Notes under the pieces: model-generated
The model's database searches: none
What the model saw: only the letters and a program-made list of their open reading frames with translations
What the model was told of the DNA's origin: nothing
Shown here: positions 7,082 through 14,015 of the stretch, one piece after another
How the letters are laid out: every line of letters starts with the position of its first letter
How positions within the stretch are numbered: the first letter of the stretch is position 1
Origin: an uncultured Fretibacterium sp.
GTDB taxonomy: Bacteria > Synergistota > Synergistia > Synergistales > Aminobacteriaceae
Reading direction: 5' to 3'
DNA length: 14,114 nt
Assembly: GCF_938040765.1 (NCBI RefSeq)
Contig: NZ_CALIAA010000067.1
Location: 1-14,114, forward strand
Position numbers and translations under genes: made by a program

Positions 7082-7308
7082 TTCCAATTCCAAATCGTTA
7101 GTAGGCAATGAATAGAGAGCCGGCGAAGAATGAGCCGTGCGAATCGCTTGGATTTTTCACCAGGCGAGCCTTTACTCTTACTTACGTCGACAACGCGGTA
7201 GCGGTACCGCGTGTCGACGTAAGCGACTGACACGCCATTCAGGACCTGCCGGCCCTGAAGAGGCGGTCATCTGCTTAAACGCAGCATACGAATGATTTGG
7301 AATTGGAA
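7082..7308. mobile_element. Candidate MITE-like element with terminal inverted repeats, just upstream of lpxD
   Basis: The ends at 7082-7106 and 7284-7308 are inverted repeats matching at 22 of 25 positions; the outermost 15 (TTCCAATTCCAAATC and its complement) are perfect. The interior also shows weak palindromic correspondence (GCCGGC and GAATG recur inverted on both sides) centred on the hairpin at 7181-7223. The segment has lower GC than its neighbours and no coding capacity. I see no clear target-site duplication, and no second copy in the window. The alternative is a long structured leader or intergenic RNA element that belongs to lpxD. The right end lies only 20 bases before the lpxD start codon. 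Confidence 0.5.
7181..7223. repeat. Long near-perfect hairpin inside the inverted-repeat element
   Basis: Bases 7181-7200 pair with 7205-7223 to give a 19-bp stem with one bulged A and a 4-base GCGG loop. The core CTTACGTCGAC is perfectly repeated in inverse orientation. No T-run follows on either strand, so it is not a classical intrinsic terminator. It could be the centre of a MITE, an RNA-processing site or a protein-binding palindrome. Confidence 0.8.
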
Positions 7309-7327
7309 GGAGGGGAGGGAGAGGATC

Positions 7328-8365
7328 ATGGAGATAACTCTGAACGCCCTGGGCAAGAGGCTGGACATGGAGGTGCTTGGGGACGGGACGCACGTCGTGC
7401 GCGCCGTCTCCTCGCCGGATGATGCCAGGGAGGATGCCCTCTGCGTCGTCTGGGACGAGCGGCTGCAGCTGCCCGCGGGGGTCCCGGTGCTGGCGCCCAG
7501 GGGCGCGTTCGCGCCCGGGCGCGACGGCCTCGTCTCGGAGCGTCCCAGGGAAGCCCTGCCCCGCCTGCTGTCCCTTTTCGCCCCGCGCGTCCCCGAGCTG
7601 CGGGGGATCCATCCCGCCGCGGTCGTTGCGGAGGACGCCGTAGTGGACGCCGGGGCCTGGGTAGGGCCCCTCGCCGTGGTGGGGTCCGGCTCGATCATCG
7701 GCTCGGGATGCCGGATCGGCTCCGGGGCCTGTATCGGGTCGGACTGCCGGGTGGGCGACGGAACCCTCGTCGAGCCCCGCGCCGTCCTCTTGGACAGGAC
7801 GCGCGTCGGCAGGAACTGCATCCTGCACTCCGGGTGCGTGCTGGGCTGCGACGGGTTCGGCTTCCTGCCCTCCCCCGGGGGGCCGGTGAAGATCCCTCAG
7901 ATCGGGGGGGTCGTGATTGGCGACGACGTCGAGATCGGGGCCTGCACCACGGTGGACCGGGGCACGATCGGGGACACGGTGGTCGGGGACGGGACCAAGA
8001 TAGACAATCACGTTCAGATCGGGCACAATGTGCGCATCGGCCGCTTCTGCATCGTCTGTTCCATGTCCGGGATCGCCGGGAGCTCCGTCCTCGAGGATGG
8101 GGTGACGCTCTCCGTCCAGGCCGGGGTGACCGACCACGTGAGGATCGGCAGGGGGGCCGTCCTGGCCGCGCGCAGCGGCGTGACGAACGACATCCCCGCC
8201 GGTGCCGTGATGTCCGGCTTCCCGGCCCGGCCTCACGGCTTGGCCAAACGCGCCCAGATGCTGGCCGCGGAGCTGCCGGATCTCTTCAAACGGCTGCGCC
8301 GGCTGGAGCGGGCCCTGAAGAACGGGGGCGTCGGAAACCGCGGGGAGGAAGACGATGGCCGTTGA
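7328..8365 (+). CDS. lpxD: LpxD, UDP-3-O-acyl-glucosamine N-acyltransferase
   Basis: LpxD performs the third step of lipid A synthesis, adding a second hydroxyacyl chain from acyl-ACP to the 2-amino group of UDP-3-O-acyl-glucosamine in the cytoplasm. The 345-residue protein (E. coli has 341) has an N-terminal uridine-binding region (about 1-90). A left-handed beta-helix of hexapeptide repeats (about 95-300) and a C-terminal helix follow. GCDGFGF (173-179) and CTTVDRG (206-212) are family signatures, and His233 in QIGHNV matches the catalytic base. The start ATG 7328 sits behind a purine-rich Shine-Dalgarno (AAGGAGGGG at 7307-7315 and GGGAGAGG nearer). An in-frame ATG at 7292 would add 12 residues encoded by the terminal repeat and is less likely. 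The 3' end overlaps lpxC by 11 bases. Confidence 0.95.
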   Translation: MEITLNALGKRLDMEVLGDGTHVVRAVSSPDDAREDALCVVWDERLQLPAGVPVLAPRGAFAPGRDGLVSERPREALPRLLSLFAPRVPELRGIHPAAVVAEDAVVDAGAWVGPLAVVGSGSIIGSGCRIGSGACIGSDCRVGDGTLVEPRAVLLDRTRVGRNCILHSGCVLGCDGFGFLPSPGGPVKIPQIGGVVIGDDVEIGACTTVDRGTIGDTVVGDGTKIDNHVQIGHNVRIGRFCIVCSMSGIAGSSVLEDGVTLSVQAGVTDHVRIGRGAVLAARSGVTNDIPAGAVMSGFPARPHGLAKRAQMLAAELPDLFKRLRRLERALKNGGVGNRGEEDDGR

Positions 8366-9209
8366 GAGGAGCTCCGGGCCTTTTTCCTTTCGCCGCCTGA
8401 CGGAGGGCTTTTCGCTGCGCGGGGTCGGGCTGCATTCCGGCCGGGACTGCGTCCTGACCGTCGAGCCCTGCGACGGAGGGCCGCTTTTGCGGCACGAGGG
8501 CGCGGAGATGCCGCTGAGCCGGCTGGGGCTCGTCGGGACGGGGCGGGGGTCGGACTACGTGTTCCCGGACGGACATCGCGTCAGGACCTGCGAACACGTG
8601 TTGTCGGCCCTGGTCGGCCTGGGGGCCTGGGGCGTCCGGATGACGGTGGAGGGACCCGAGATGCCCGCCCTGGACGGGTGCGCGCAGCGGATGGCGGAGT
8701 GCGTTATGGAGCATTCGGAGCCCTGCGGGGCGGGGCCGGAGCCCTTCGCCCTAGCCGCGCCGCTCCGCGTCGGGGACGAGTCCCGGTTCGTCGCGGCCTT
8801 CCCGTCCTCCAGGTTCTGCGTCACCTGCGTCGTGCGCTACGAGTCCCCCCTGATCGGGACGCAGATGCTGGACCTGGCCCTCGAGCCGGGGGCCTATCTG
8901 GAGCAGGTCGCCCGGGCCCGGACCTTCGCGATGGAGGCGGAGCTCGAGGCCCTCAGGGCCCGGGGCATGGCGCTGGGCGGTTCGCTGGATAACGCCGTCC
9001 TCGTCGGATCGGGCGGGATACGGGCCTCGGGGGGGCTGCGGTGGCCCGACGAGTTCGTGCGTCACAAGGCGCTGGACCTGATCGGGGATCTGGCCGCCGT
9101 CGGCCGTCCGCTGTGCGCCCACGTTGTCGCGGTCCGGGCGGGGCACGAGCTGCACCTGCGTCTGGCGGAGCGCCTGCGCGCCCTGTCGGGCGGACATCGG
9201 GGGTCATGA
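8355..9209 (+). CDS. lpxC: LpxC, UDP-3-O-acyl-N-acetylglucosamine deacetylase
   Basis: LpxC is the zinc enzyme for the committed step of lipid A synthesis, removing acetate from UDP-3-O-acyl-GlcNAc. The 284-residue protein (E. coli has 305) carries the family signatures in order: GVGLHSG (23-29), Cys-Glu80-His81 (catalytic Glu and first zinc ligand), MPALDG (103-108), LGGSLDNAV (207-215) and EFVRHKALDLIGDL. The last supplies zinc ligands His237 and Asp241, and His264 matches the second catalytic residue. All expected active-site residues are present. The ATG at 8355 follows GGGGAGGA and overlaps the lpxD stop, so translation is probably coupled. The order lpxD-lpxC-fabZ-lpxA differs from proteobacteria, where lpxC sits with cell-division genes; it resembles lineages in which LpxC and FabZ are adjacent or fused. 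Confidence 0.95.
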   Translation: MAVERSSGPFSFRRLTEGFSLRGVGLHSGRDCVLTVEPCDGGPLLRHEGAEMPLSRLGLVGTGRGSDYVFPDGHRVRTCEHVLSALVGLGAWGVRMTVEGPEMPALDGCAQRMAECVMEHSEPCGAGPEPFALAAPLRVGDESRFVAAFPSSRFCVTCVVRYESPLIGTQMLDLALEPGAYLEQVARARTFAMEAELEALRARGMALGGSLDNAVLVGSGGIRASGGLRWPDEFVRHKALDLIGDLAAVGRPLCAHVVAVRAGHELHLRLAERLRALSGGHRGS

Positions 9210-9249
9210 CCCCAATCGGCACGACTTCAACCGGCATGACCTCGATCGG
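9205..9249 (+). repeat. Three imperfect 15-bp tandem repeats across the lpxC stop codon
   Basis: Copies at 9205-9219, 9220-9234 and 9235-9249 share the frame CAYGAC, a variable centre, then YCGG. The first copy contains the lpxC TGA (9207-9209) and half of the perfect palindrome GGGGTCATGACCCC (9200-9213). GGCACGAC (9218-9225) can also pair with GTCGTGCC (9250-9257), followed by a short T-run (9264-9268), giving a weak terminator-like or attenuator-like hairpin between lpxC and fabZ. Confidence 0.65.
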
Positions 9250-9291
9250 GTCGTGCCCCAAATCTTTTTCGCTTCTTTCGGAGGGACGTCC

Positions 9292-9762
9292 ATGGACATT
9301 ATGGAGATCATGAAGATCCTGCGGCACCGCTATCCTTTCCTGATGGTGGACCGCATCACGGAGTACAGCGACAGCCACGTGGTGGGCTACAAGAACGTCA
9401 CCATCAACGAGCCCTTTTTCCAGGGGCATTTCCCCGGAGAGCCCGTCATGCCCGGCGTGCTGATCCTGGAGTCCATGGGACAGGTCGCCTCCGTCATGGT
9501 GGCGGTCAGGCTGGGCGAGGGGCAGAAGGACAAGATCGCCTTCCTGGCCGGGGTCGACAACGCGCGCTTCCGCAGGCCGGTTCGTCCCGGGGACAGGCTT
9601 GTCACCAGGGCCGAGCTCACGCGCCTGAGGGGCACGATCGGAAAGGCCAGGGTGACGGGATTCGTCGAGGACGAGGTCGTGGCGGAGGGGGAGTTCATCT
9701 TCATGGTGGCCTCGACGCTCGAGAGGACGAAGGGGGCCGGGAAAGAGGAGGCGGAAAAATGA
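9292..9762 (+). CDS. fabZ: FabZ, 3-hydroxyacyl-ACP dehydratase
   Basis: FabZ dehydrates 3-hydroxyacyl-ACP to trans-2-enoyl-ACP in fatty acid elongation. It competes with LpxA and LpxD for the same 3-hydroxyacyl-ACP pool, which explains why it sits among the lpx genes. The 156-residue product (E. coli has 151) is a single hot-dog fold: HRYPFLMVDRI near the start, then PFFQGHFPGEPVMPGVL with catalytic His46, and catalytic Glu60 in LILESMGQ. The start ATG 9292 follows GGAGGG at 9280-9285 with 6 bases of spacing; upstream in-frame readings run through the 15-bp repeats and lack family similarity. The stop overlaps the lpxA start as ATGA. Confidence 0.95.
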   Translation: MDIMEIMKILRHRYPFLMVDRITEYSDSHVVGYKNVTINEPFFQGHFPGEPVMPGVLILESMGQVASVMVAVRLGEGQKDKIAFLAGVDNARFRRPVRPGDRLVTRAELTRLRGTIGKARVTGFVEDEVVAEGEFIFMVASTLERTKGAGKEEAEK

Positions 9763-10595
9763 GCGTGACCGTCCATCCCTCCGCGGTCGTCGAGCGGGGG
9801 GCCGAACTGGGGGACGGCGTCCGGGTCGGCCCGTGGTGCCACATCGCCTCCCGTGTCTCGATCGGGGAGGGCACGGTTCTGGAGGCGTTCGTGAGCGTGC
9901 ACGGCGGCGTGACGATCGGCAGGGACTGCCGCATCCACGAGTACACGGCGGTGGGCGGCGACCCTCAGGACCACGGATACAGGGGCGAGGAGTCCTGGGT
10001 GCGCATCGGGGACGACAACGTCATCCGCGAGAACGTGACGATCAACAGGGCGACGGGGGAGGGGTGCGAGACCGTCGTCGGGAACGGCTGTTTCATCATG
10101 GACGGCGTGCACCTGGCCCACAACGTCCGGCTGGGCGACCATGTGACGCTGGCCAACAAGGTCGGGCTCTCCGGGTTCGTCACGGTGGGGGACCACACCG
10201 TCTTCGGCGGCATGTCGGGCGTCCATCAGTTCGTCCGTGTCGGGAGCCACTGCATGATCGGCGGGCTCTACCGAGTGACGAAGGACGTGCCCCCCTACAC
10301 GTTGGCCTCGGGCGAGCCCCTGAGGCTGGCGGGGCTCAACGTCGTCGGGCTGAGGCGGGCCGGTTTTTCCTCCGAGGTGCGCCGGGCCCTCCGTGCCCTC
10401 TACCGGAAGCTTTACCGTCGGGACCGACTCTTCTCCGAGTCCCTGAGGGAGGCGTTGGCGGATCGGGATGCCTGCATCCCCGAGGTTCGGGCGGTCCTCG
10501 ATTTTTACGAGGGAAGCCGCCGTGGGGTCACTTTCTGGGGCCGGACCGCGGACGAGTCGGATGGGGACCGGTCCCCCGAGGGAGTTCGTCACTAG
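9759..10595 (+). CDS. lpxA: LpxA, UDP-N-acetylglucosamine acyltransferase
   Basis: LpxA starts lipid A synthesis by moving a 3-hydroxyacyl chain from ACP to the 3-OH of UDP-GlcNAc. The 278-residue protein (E. coli has 262) has an N-terminal left-handed beta-helix of hexapeptide repeats (about 1-190) and a helical C-terminal domain (about 195-260). His121 in HLAHNVRLGDHV matches the catalytic His, and VHQF (155-158) and DVPPY (176-180) are family markers. Gly168-Gly169 occupy the position of the acyl-chain ruler glycine of E. coli LpxA, which would fit a long hydroxyacyl donor rather than C10 (inference from alignment by eye). The last 20 residues are an Asp/Arg-rich extension. The start overlaps fabZ by 4 bases (ATGA). 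No lpxI, lpxH or lpxB follows; pgm comes next. Confidence 0.95.
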   Translation: MSVTVHPSAVVERGAELGDGVRVGPWCHIASRVSIGEGTVLEAFVSVHGGVTIGRDCRIHEYTAVGGDPQDHGYRGEESWVRIGDDNVIRENVTINRATGEGCETVVGNGCFIMDGVHLAHNVRLGDHVTLANKVGLSGFVTVGDHTVFGGMSGVHQFVRVGSHCMIGGLYRVTKDVPPYTLASGEPLRLAGLNVVGLRRAGFSSEVRRALRALYRKLYRRDRLFSESLREALADRDACIPEVRAVLDFYEGSRRGVTFWGRTADESDGDRSPEGVRH

Positions 10596-10630
10596 GGAAG
10601 TCCACGGAATCAGGGAAGTTCACCGAATAA
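10595..10630 (+). repeat. Tandem 18-bp duplication between lpxA and pgm
   Basis: Bases 10595-10612 and 10613-10630 are direct repeats identical at 15 of 18 positions (GGGAAGT, then CACGGAAT or its variant). A shorter relative (GGGAGTTCGTCACTA) occurs just upstream at 10580-10594. The array begins at the last base of the lpxA stop codon and ends 30 bases before the pgm start. It may be replication slippage or a binding site. Confidence 0.6.
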
Positions 10631-10660
10631 AAAAATTTGTCAACGAGGGAGGTCGTTTCC

Positions 10661-12310
10661 ATGGGCGCCGTATCGGAAGCCGTATCCGGACCGCTGCGTA
10701 AGACGGTCAATATCCCCGGGCTGATCAGCGATTACTACACCCTTGCCCCGGACCCCGACGACAAGGCTCAGCTCGTCGCCTTCGGGACGTCCGGGCATCG
10801 TGGGTCCTCGTCCCGGAAGAGCTTCAACGAGGCGCACATCCTGGCCGTGGCGCAGGCCGTCGCGGAGCACCGCGCGGAGGCGGGGGTGAGCGGGCCCCTC
10901 TACATCGGCGCGGATACGCATGCCCTCTCGGAGCCCGCGCTGCGGACCTGCGTGGAGGTGCTGGCGGCAAACGACGTTACGGTCGTCCTGCAGACCGGTC
11001 TCGCTCCGACCCCGACCCCCGTCGTCTCCCGTGCGATACTCGTCCACAACCGCGGGCGCGCTTCCGGAGGCGAGGCCGACGGCCTGGTGATCACCCCGTC
11101 GCACAACCCTCCCGAGGACGGCGGCATCAAGTACGATCCGCCGAGCGGCGGCCCCGCCTCGCCCGAGATCACGTCGAAGATCCAGCGGCGCGCCAACGAG
11201 TTGATCCGCTCCGGCGTCGAGGGGATCCGGCGCGTTCCCTTCGAGCGGGCCCTGAAGTGTGACACCACGAAGTTCCATGACTACGTGATGCCCTACGTCC
11301 TGGCCCTGGCGGACGTCCTCGACATGAGGGCGATCGCGGGCGCGGACCTGCACATCGGCGTCGATCCTCTGGGGGGATCGGGGATAGGCTATTGGGGGCC
11401 CATCGCCGAGGTCTACGGCCTGAAGCGTCTGGAGGTCGTCAACCCCAGAATCGACCCGACGTTCTCCTTCATGCCCCCGGACCACGACGGAAAGATCCGC
11501 ATGGACTGCTCGTCCCCCTGGGCGATGGCGAACCTGGTGGAGATGAAGGACCGGTTCGACGTGGCGTTCGGCAACGACACCGACTACGACCGCCACGGCA
11601 TCGTGACCCCGGAAGGGCTGATGAACCCCAACGCCTACCTGGCCGTCGCCGTGCAGCACCTCTTCTCCACCCGCGGGGGGTGGCGGGCGGACGCCGCCGT
11701 GGGCAAGACGGTGGTCTCGAGCTCCGTCATCGACCGCGTCGCGGAGGGCTTGGGGCGCAGGCTCTGCGAGGTGCCGGTCGGGTTCAAGTGGTTCGTGGAT
11801 GGGCTGCTGGACGGCTCCATGGGCTTCGGCGGCGAGGAGAGCGCCGGGGCGTCGTTCCTGTGCCGCGACGGCTCGGTCTGGACGACCGACAAGGACGGGA
11901 TCATCATGGACCTGTTGGCGGCGGAGATCCTGGCCGTGACGGGCAAGGACCCCGCGCGCCATTATGCGGAGATCTCCGCGCGATACGGCGCGTCCTGCTA
12001 CGCGCGCATCGACGCGCCTGCGACGCCGGCCCAGAAGGCCGCGCTCTCGAAGCTGTCCCCCGATAAGGTCGAGGCCGACGCGCTGGCGGGCGACCCGATC
12101 GTCTCGCGGCTGACCGCAGCCCCGGGCAACGGGGCCCCGATCGGGGGGCTCAAGGTCGTGACGAGGAACGGCTGGTTTGCCGCGCGTCCCTCGGGGACGG
12201 AGGACCTCTACAAGATCTATGCCGAGAGCTTCCAGGGCGAGGCGCACCTGAGCCGGATCCAGGAGGAGGCGAAGCGGATCGTCTCCGAGGCGATCCGCGG
12301 GGCGGAGTGA
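10661..12310 (+). CDS. pgm: Pgm, alpha-D-glucose phosphate-specific phosphoglucomutase
   Basis: Pgm interconverts glucose 1-phosphate and glucose 6-phosphate, linking glycolysis with UDP-glucose and glycan synthesis. The 549-residue protein (E. coli has 546) resembles E. coli Pgm over its full length. FGTSGHRGS (41-49) opens domain 1, and TPSHNPP holds phosphoserine Ser147. DTDYDR (306-311) is the magnesium loop, GGEESAGAS (around 392-394) binds sugar, and RPSGTED (509-515) binds phosphate. The start ATG 10661 is chosen because AGGGAGGT lies at 10646-10653; TTG 10637 would add 8 residues without a ribosome site. It lies 65 bases after lpxA, so read-through from the lpx unit is possible. The S4-domain gene begins 7 bases after its stop. 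Confidence 0.96.
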   Translation: MGAVSEAVSGPLRKTVNIPGLISDYYTLAPDPDDKAQLVAFGTSGHRGSSSRKSFNEAHILAVAQAVAEHRAEAGVSGPLYIGADTHALSEPALRTCVEVLAANDVTVVLQTGLAPTPTPVVSRAILVHNRGRASGGEADGLVITPSHNPPEDGGIKYDPPSGGPASPEITSKIQRRANELIRSGVEGIRRVPFERALKCDTTKFHDYVMPYVLALADVLDMRAIAGADLHIGVDPLGGSGIGYWGPIAEVYGLKRLEVVNPRIDPTFSFMPPDHDGKIRMDCSSPWAMANLVEMKDRFDVAFGNDTDYDRHGIVTPEGLMNPNAYLAVAVQHLFSTRGGWRADAAVGKTVVSSSVIDRVAEGLGRRLCEVPVGFKWFVDGLLDGSMGFGGEESAGASFLCRDGSVWTTDKDGIIMDLLAAEILAVTGKDPARHYAEISARYGASCYARIDAPATPAQKAALSKLSPDKVEADALAGDPIVSRLTAAPGNGAPIGGLKVVTRNGWFAARPSGTEDLYKIYAESFQGEAHLSRIQEEAKRIVSEAIRGAE

Positions 12311-12317
12311 GGGCGGG

Positions 12318-12602
12318 ATGAGGATCGACAAATTTTTGAAGATGGCCCGTCTGGTCAAGCGCCGCAGCGCGGCTCAGGAGATGATCGAGCTGGGCGCCGT
12401 GCGTCTGGACGGGCGGGCCTGCAAGTCCTCCGCCGAGGTCCGGGAGGGGGCCGTGCTGGAGGTGGCCTACATGAACCGGGTGCTGAAGGTCCGGGTCCTC
12501 TGTGCCGACGAGGCGCTGCTGAAGCGCCCGGGGACGGTCGCCTGGGAGACGATCGGGGAGCGCGCCGTGGCCCCGGACCGGAACCCCTGGGAGGACGGTT
12601 AG
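12318..12602 (+). CDS. rqcP: RqcP-like S4-domain RNA-binding protein
   Basis: This small 94-residue protein consists of one S4 RNA-binding domain (about 1-60) and a short tail. MRIDKFLKMARLVKRRSAAQE closely resembles the start of Bacillus YabO/RqcP, which works with RqcH to drive C-terminal Ala tailing on stalled 50S subunits; the conserved Arg/Lys residues bind rRNA. E. coli HslR (Hsp15) is the alternative family, but it is longer and has a basic C-terminal extension, whereas this tail is acidic. The gene starts 7 bases after the pgm stop and is probably cotranscribed. A purine-rich GGAGTGAGGG overlapping the pgm stop can serve as ribosome site. RqcH is not in this window. Confidence 0.85.
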   Translation: MRIDKFLKMARLVKRRSAAQEMIELGAVRLDGRACKSSAEVREGAVLEVAYMNRVLKVRVLCADEALLKRPGTVAWETIGERAVAPDRNPWEDG

Positions 12603-12631
12603 CGCCGCCCGGGGTTTGCTCTGTTTTGTTC

Positions 12632-12637
12632 TATAAT
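12632..12637 (+). promoter_or_regulatory. Perfect -10 box of a promoter for eno
   Basis: TATAAT at 12632-12637 is a perfect sigma-70 -10 in an AT-richer patch of otherwise GC-rich DNA, in the 135-base gap between the S4 gene and eno. No good -35 lies at the usual distance. Expected transcription start is near 12644, giving a leader of about 95 bases. CGCCGCCC (12603-12610) and GGGCGGCG (12682-12689) could pair only in read-through transcripts from upstream, since the left arm precedes the start site. Confidence 0.6.
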
Positions 12638-12737
12638 GTACCTGAGACGACGGGCCTGAAGCTGCGCCGGAAATGGGGAAGGGGCGGCGTTTCGGGCATC
12701 GGGGATTTTTCAGGATAAAGGAAGGGAGTCTGGGCGC

Positions 12738-14015
12738 ATGGCTACGATAGTCGGGATTCATGGCAGGGAGATATTGGACTCCAGGGGCAACCCCACGGTG
12801 GAGGTCGACGTCTTTCTCGAGGACGGCAGCTTCGGCAGGGCCGCCGTCCCCTCGGGGGCCTCGACGGGGGTGCACGAGGCCCTCGAGCTTCGGGACAAGG
12901 AGAAGCGCTACTGCGGTAAGGGGGTCCTGAAGGCCGTCGAGAACGTAAACGACAAGATGGCCTCGGAGCTCATCGGCATGGACGCCGACGACCAGGGCGG
13001 CCTGGACCGGGCCATGCTGGAGCTGGACGGGACGCCGGGCAAGTCGAACCTCGGGGCCAACGCCGTTCTGGGGGTCTCCATGGCCAATGCCCGGGCCGCG
13101 GCCCAGAGCCACGGGCTCCCCCTTTGGGCCTATCTGGGCGGGGTCGGCGCCTATATCCTTCCCACCCCCATGATGAACGTCATCAACGGCGGGGCCCACG
13201 CGGACAACAACGTCGACATCCAGGAGTTCATGATCGTCCCCCACAGCGCGCCGTCCTTCTCCGAGGCGCTGCGCATGGGGGCGGAGACCTATCATGCCCT
13301 CAAGGACTGCGTCAAGTCGCGCGGCTACTCGACGGGGGTCGGGGACGAGGGCGGCTTCGCCCCGAACCTCAGGAGCAACCGTGAGGCCCTGGACCTGCTG
13401 ATGGAGGCTGTGTCCAAGGCGGGGTACCAGCCGGGGAAGGACATCGGCTTCGCGCTGGACGTGGCCTCGTCCGAGTTCTTCAAGGACGGTAAGTACGTCT
13501 TCGAGGGCGAGGGCAGGACCTTCTCCGCGGAGGAGCTCATCGGATATTACGAGGGCCTGGTCCGGGAGTACCCCGTCCTCTCCATCGAGGACGGCATGGC
13601 CGAGGACGACTGGGAGGGCTGGTCGGCGCTGACCCGGTCGCTGGGCGGCAAGGTTCAGCTGGTCGGCGACGACCTGTTCGTCACGAACCCGGAGATCCTC
13701 GGGCGGGGGATCGAGAGGGGGATCGCCAACGCCGTCCTGGTGAAGCTGAACCAGATCGGGACCGTGTCCGAGACCCTGGAGGTCATCCGCATGGCGTCGT
13801 CGTCGGGCTACGCGTCGGTGATCTCGCACCGCTCGGGCGAGACGGCCGACACCTTCATCGCCGACCTGGCCGTGGCCTCGAAGGCCGGCCAGATCAAGAC
13901 GGGCAGCATCGCCCGCACCGACCGCGTGGCCAAGTACAATCAGCTGCTGAGGATCGAGGAGGAGCTGGGGGAGAACGCCCGTTACGCGGGGCTGAGCCAC
14001 TTCTCCAGAAAATAG
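12738..14015 (+). CDS. eno: Eno, enolase
   Basis: Enolase converts 2-phosphoglycerate to phosphoenolpyruvate in glycolysis. The 425-residue protein is close to the usual 430 and complete. The N-terminal domain carries LDSRGNPTVEV and the mobile-loop segment SGASTG (39-44). The barrel domain contains His154, Glu163 and Glu204. Metal ligands are Asp241 (ALDVASSE), Glu284 (SIEDGMAEDDW) and Asp311 (GDDLFVTN). Lys336 is the catalytic base, His364-Arg365-Ser366 lie in SHRSGETAD, and Lys387 is in IKTGSIAR. ATG 12738 follows GGAAGGGAG at 12720-12728. It has its own promoter candidate, so it need not depend on the pgm transcript. Confidence 0.98.
   Translation: MATIVGIHGREILDSRGNPTVEVDVFLEDGSFGRAAVPSGASTGVHEALELRDKEKRYCGKGVLKAVENVNDKMASELIGMDADDQGGLDRAMLELDGTPGKSNLGANAVLGVSMANARAAAQSHGLPLWAYLGGVGAYILPTPMMNVINGGAHADNNVDIQEFMIVPHSAPSFSEALRMGAETYHALKDCVKSRGYSTGVGDEGGFAPNLRSNREALDLLMEAVSKAGYQPGKDIGFALDVASSEFFKDGKYVFEGEGRTFSAEELIGYYEGLVREYPVLSIEDGMAEDDWEGWSALTRSLGGKVQLVGDDLFVTNPEILGRGIERGIANAVLVKLNQIGTVSETLEVIRMASSSGYASVISHRSGETADTFIADLAVASKAGQIKTGSIARTDRVAKYNQLLRIEEELGENARYAGLSHFSRK

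Noticed and set aside
7292..7327. Upstream lpxD start at ATG 7292
   Set aside because: The 12 extra codons are encoded by the terminal inverted repeat and the ribosome-binding purines, and the family N-terminus begins at ATG 7328.
10640..12358. A 572-codon minus-strand open frame opposite pgm
   Set aside because: Pgm is full length with all motifs on the + strand; the antisense frame is rich in Arg, Gly and Val with no motif.
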